Part shown: positions 6,595 through 7,465 of the stretch, one piece after another
How positions within the stretch are numbered: position 1 is the stretch's first letter
Layout of the letters: every line of letters begins with the position of its first letter
Assembly: GCA_905235955.1 (NCBI GenBank)
Contig: CAJONN010000105.1
Location: 1-7,465, forward strand
Length of the DNA stretch: 7,465 nt
Source of the DNA: an uncultured Marinilabiliaceae bacterium
GTDB taxonomy: Bacteria; Bacteroidota; Bacteroidia; Bacteroidales; Marinilabiliaceae
Direction: 5' to 3'
Position numbers and translations under genes: made by a program
The notes under the pieces: generated by a model
Database searches by the model: none
Told to the model about the DNA's origin: nothing
The model's input: only the letters and a program-made list of their open reading frames with translations

Positions 6595-7216
6595 AAATGC
6601 TAACCTTGCTGAAAAGGGTTACATCAACAACCAAAAATACGTTGAAAATGGCTATCAGTTCTCAAACGTATATAACGAAGACTATGATAGCTGGTATGGT
6701 TATGCTATAAGCAACCAAACTGACAAAGAAACAGAAGGTTGGGCGAATCAGTATAGCGTATATGCAGGCGAGGGTGCCAACAAATCTGCCAACTTTGCTA
6801 TTGCATATTTGGGTGCCGAATATGATGAAAATTGGGTGGCAACACCTGTCTATCCTCTCTTTGAGCGTGTCGATGGTGCAGCATTTAAGCCCAAGTCGGC
6901 ATATTTTGCCCTCACTACCTACACCTATCTGAGCACACGCAATGGCGATGATTTTGCAAAAAAATTTGAAGCTGGCGACTACTATCGCATCAATGTTATT
7001 GGTACAGCAATTGATGGTAAAGAGACAAAAGTAACATTTGATGCCGTCAACATCGACAACAACATAGCTCTCACCACATGGAAAGAGATCGACCTGACTC
7101 AACTTGGCAGTGTTGTGAAGGTTGAAATATCGTTTGAAAGCACAGACAGTGGAGATTGGGGCATCAACACACCTACATATATAGCAGTTGACAACATTGC
7201 TATAGTAGAGGATTGA
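6493..7216 (+). CDS. DUF4465 surface lipoprotein of the B12 locus, with an apparent +1 frameshift
   Basis: The third gene of the operon. The body (frame of 6569-7216, about 215 residues) shows the DUF4465 pattern: VITITFEN, WYGYAISNQTDK, NQYSVYAGEGA, FALTTYTYLSTRNGDDFAKK, an AGDYYRINVIGTAIDG strand pair, TTWKEIDLTQLG, and the closing TDSGDWGINTPTYIAVDNIAI. Its signal peptide and lipid cysteine lie in another frame (6493-6567). One surplus base near 6568 would explain this, and the corrected product is 240 residues. Without correction the body could start only at non-standard or internal sites (TTG 6512, ATG 6557) and would lack a signal peptide. Such proteins occur with BtuB/BtuG in Bacteroides B12 loci. 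It may be an accessory cobamide-binding lipoprotein like BtuH, but I cannot show that BtuH and DUF4465 are the same family. A sequencing error, a recent pseudogene and frameshifting all fit; the intact downstream frame favours an error or a very recent event. Confidence 0.8.
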
Positions 7217-7299
7217 TTTTTTTCTAAAAAAACGCTAATAGAATTTATTTCGTTATGATACAAGCGTGCTAAACAAAATTATTTTTTTTTGATATTTCT

Positions 7300-7344
7300 A
7301 AAAATAGGAAATCGGAATACAATGCATTCTGATTTCCTATTTTT
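7300..7344 (+). terminator. Intrinsic terminator of the B12 operon
   Basis: Arms 7300-7318 and 7326-7344 pair over 19 positions with one G-T wobble, around the 7-base loop ACAATGC. The stem opens with five A and closes with five T, so the T-tract lies in the 3' arm. It starts 83 bases past the stop of the DUF4465 gene and is the strongest hairpin in the window. Its symmetry would let it work on the minus strand too. The stretch between stop and hairpin (7217-7299) is AT-rich with a nine-T run (7282-7290) and holds nothing else I can name. Confidence 0.85.
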
Positions 7345-7360
7345 GGCTTAAATGTGAAGC

Positions 7361-7388
7361 GATTTACTCAAGTTTCGCAAGTGAAAAA
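7361..7388 (-). repeat. Right copy of the 28-bp inverted repeat bracketing the window
   Basis: Reverse complement of 77-104 (23 bp exact at 7366-7388; 27 of 28 overall). It begins 16 bases past the operon terminator, outside any gene I can support. The sequence beyond it, to the end of the window (7389-7465), shows no recognisable gene, though read on the minus strand it resembles a few codons of the sequence outside the left copy. Confidence 0.75.
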
Positions 7389-7465
7389 CGCACAGAAAAT
7401 AAGCCATGAGAATGGGCGAAAGGGGTATAACCGACAAATTGCCTTTCAACAATTAGCACGAAACC

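Noticed and set aside
6957..6963. Seven-A run in the DUF4465 gene as a phase-variation tract
   Set aside because: The frame is intact across it; the frame break is about 390 bases upstream, so the run does not explain it.
6662..7102. 146-residue minus-strand frame rich in Cys and Ile
   Set aside because: It is antisense to the conserved DUF4465 domain. Its composition reflects complementary codons, not a membrane protein.
7364..7465. Minus-strand reading frame open for 33 codons from the right edge to TAA at 7364-7366
   Set aside because: It is short, runs off the window, ends inside the inverted repeat and shows no known domain. An open run of this length is not rare by chance.

Overview
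The window looks like chromosome from a Bacteroidales bacterium (Bacteroides, Prevotella or Muribaculaceae-like). The evidence is two matches to the Bacteroidota -7 promoter box (TAnnTTTG), A-rich gene leaders without Shine-Dalgarno sequences, lipoproteins with acidic residues after the lipid cysteine, and a vitamin B12 surface-capture operon of the kind known from gut Bacteroides. I cannot name the genus.

Layout. The left part (103-1987) is on the minus strand. It holds fabD (malonyl-CoA:ACP transacylase), an intrinsic terminator, and then a class IV aminotransferase-fold protein that seems to lack the PLP lysine and the cofactor-binding glutamate. A divergent regulatory region (1988-2503) follows. 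It carries a candidate fabD promoter on the minus strand, and on the plus strand a promoter, a complete cobalamin riboswitch (about 2179-2423) and a hairpin ending 9 bases before the btuB start codon. Three plus-strand genes follow: a BtuB-type TonB-dependent receptor; a surface lipoprotein joining a BtuG-like beta-propeller to a second domain I know as a separate Bacteroides 'cell surface protein'; and a DUF4465 surface lipoprotein. The operon ends at a strong hairpin terminator (7300-7344).

Inferred function. When cobalamin is scarce the riboswitch leaves the operon on. The lipoproteins capture cobamide at the cell surface and pass it to the BtuB channel, which imports it using TonB energy. 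The receptor and propeller genes overlap by 4 bases (ATGA), which suggests coupled translation. The inner-membrane BtuCD-F genes are not in the window.

Points for a second look. (1) The DUF4465 gene is out of frame with its own lipoprotein signal peptide by one base. (2) The propeller gene is a two-domain fusion. (3) The aminotransferase-like protein looks like a pseudoenzyme. (4) A 23-bp perfect inverted repeat (27 of 28 when extended) brackets the whole 7.3-kb segment, with a separate 13-bp palindrome at the left edge. I saw no CRISPR array, tRNA, rRNA, transposase or phage gene.
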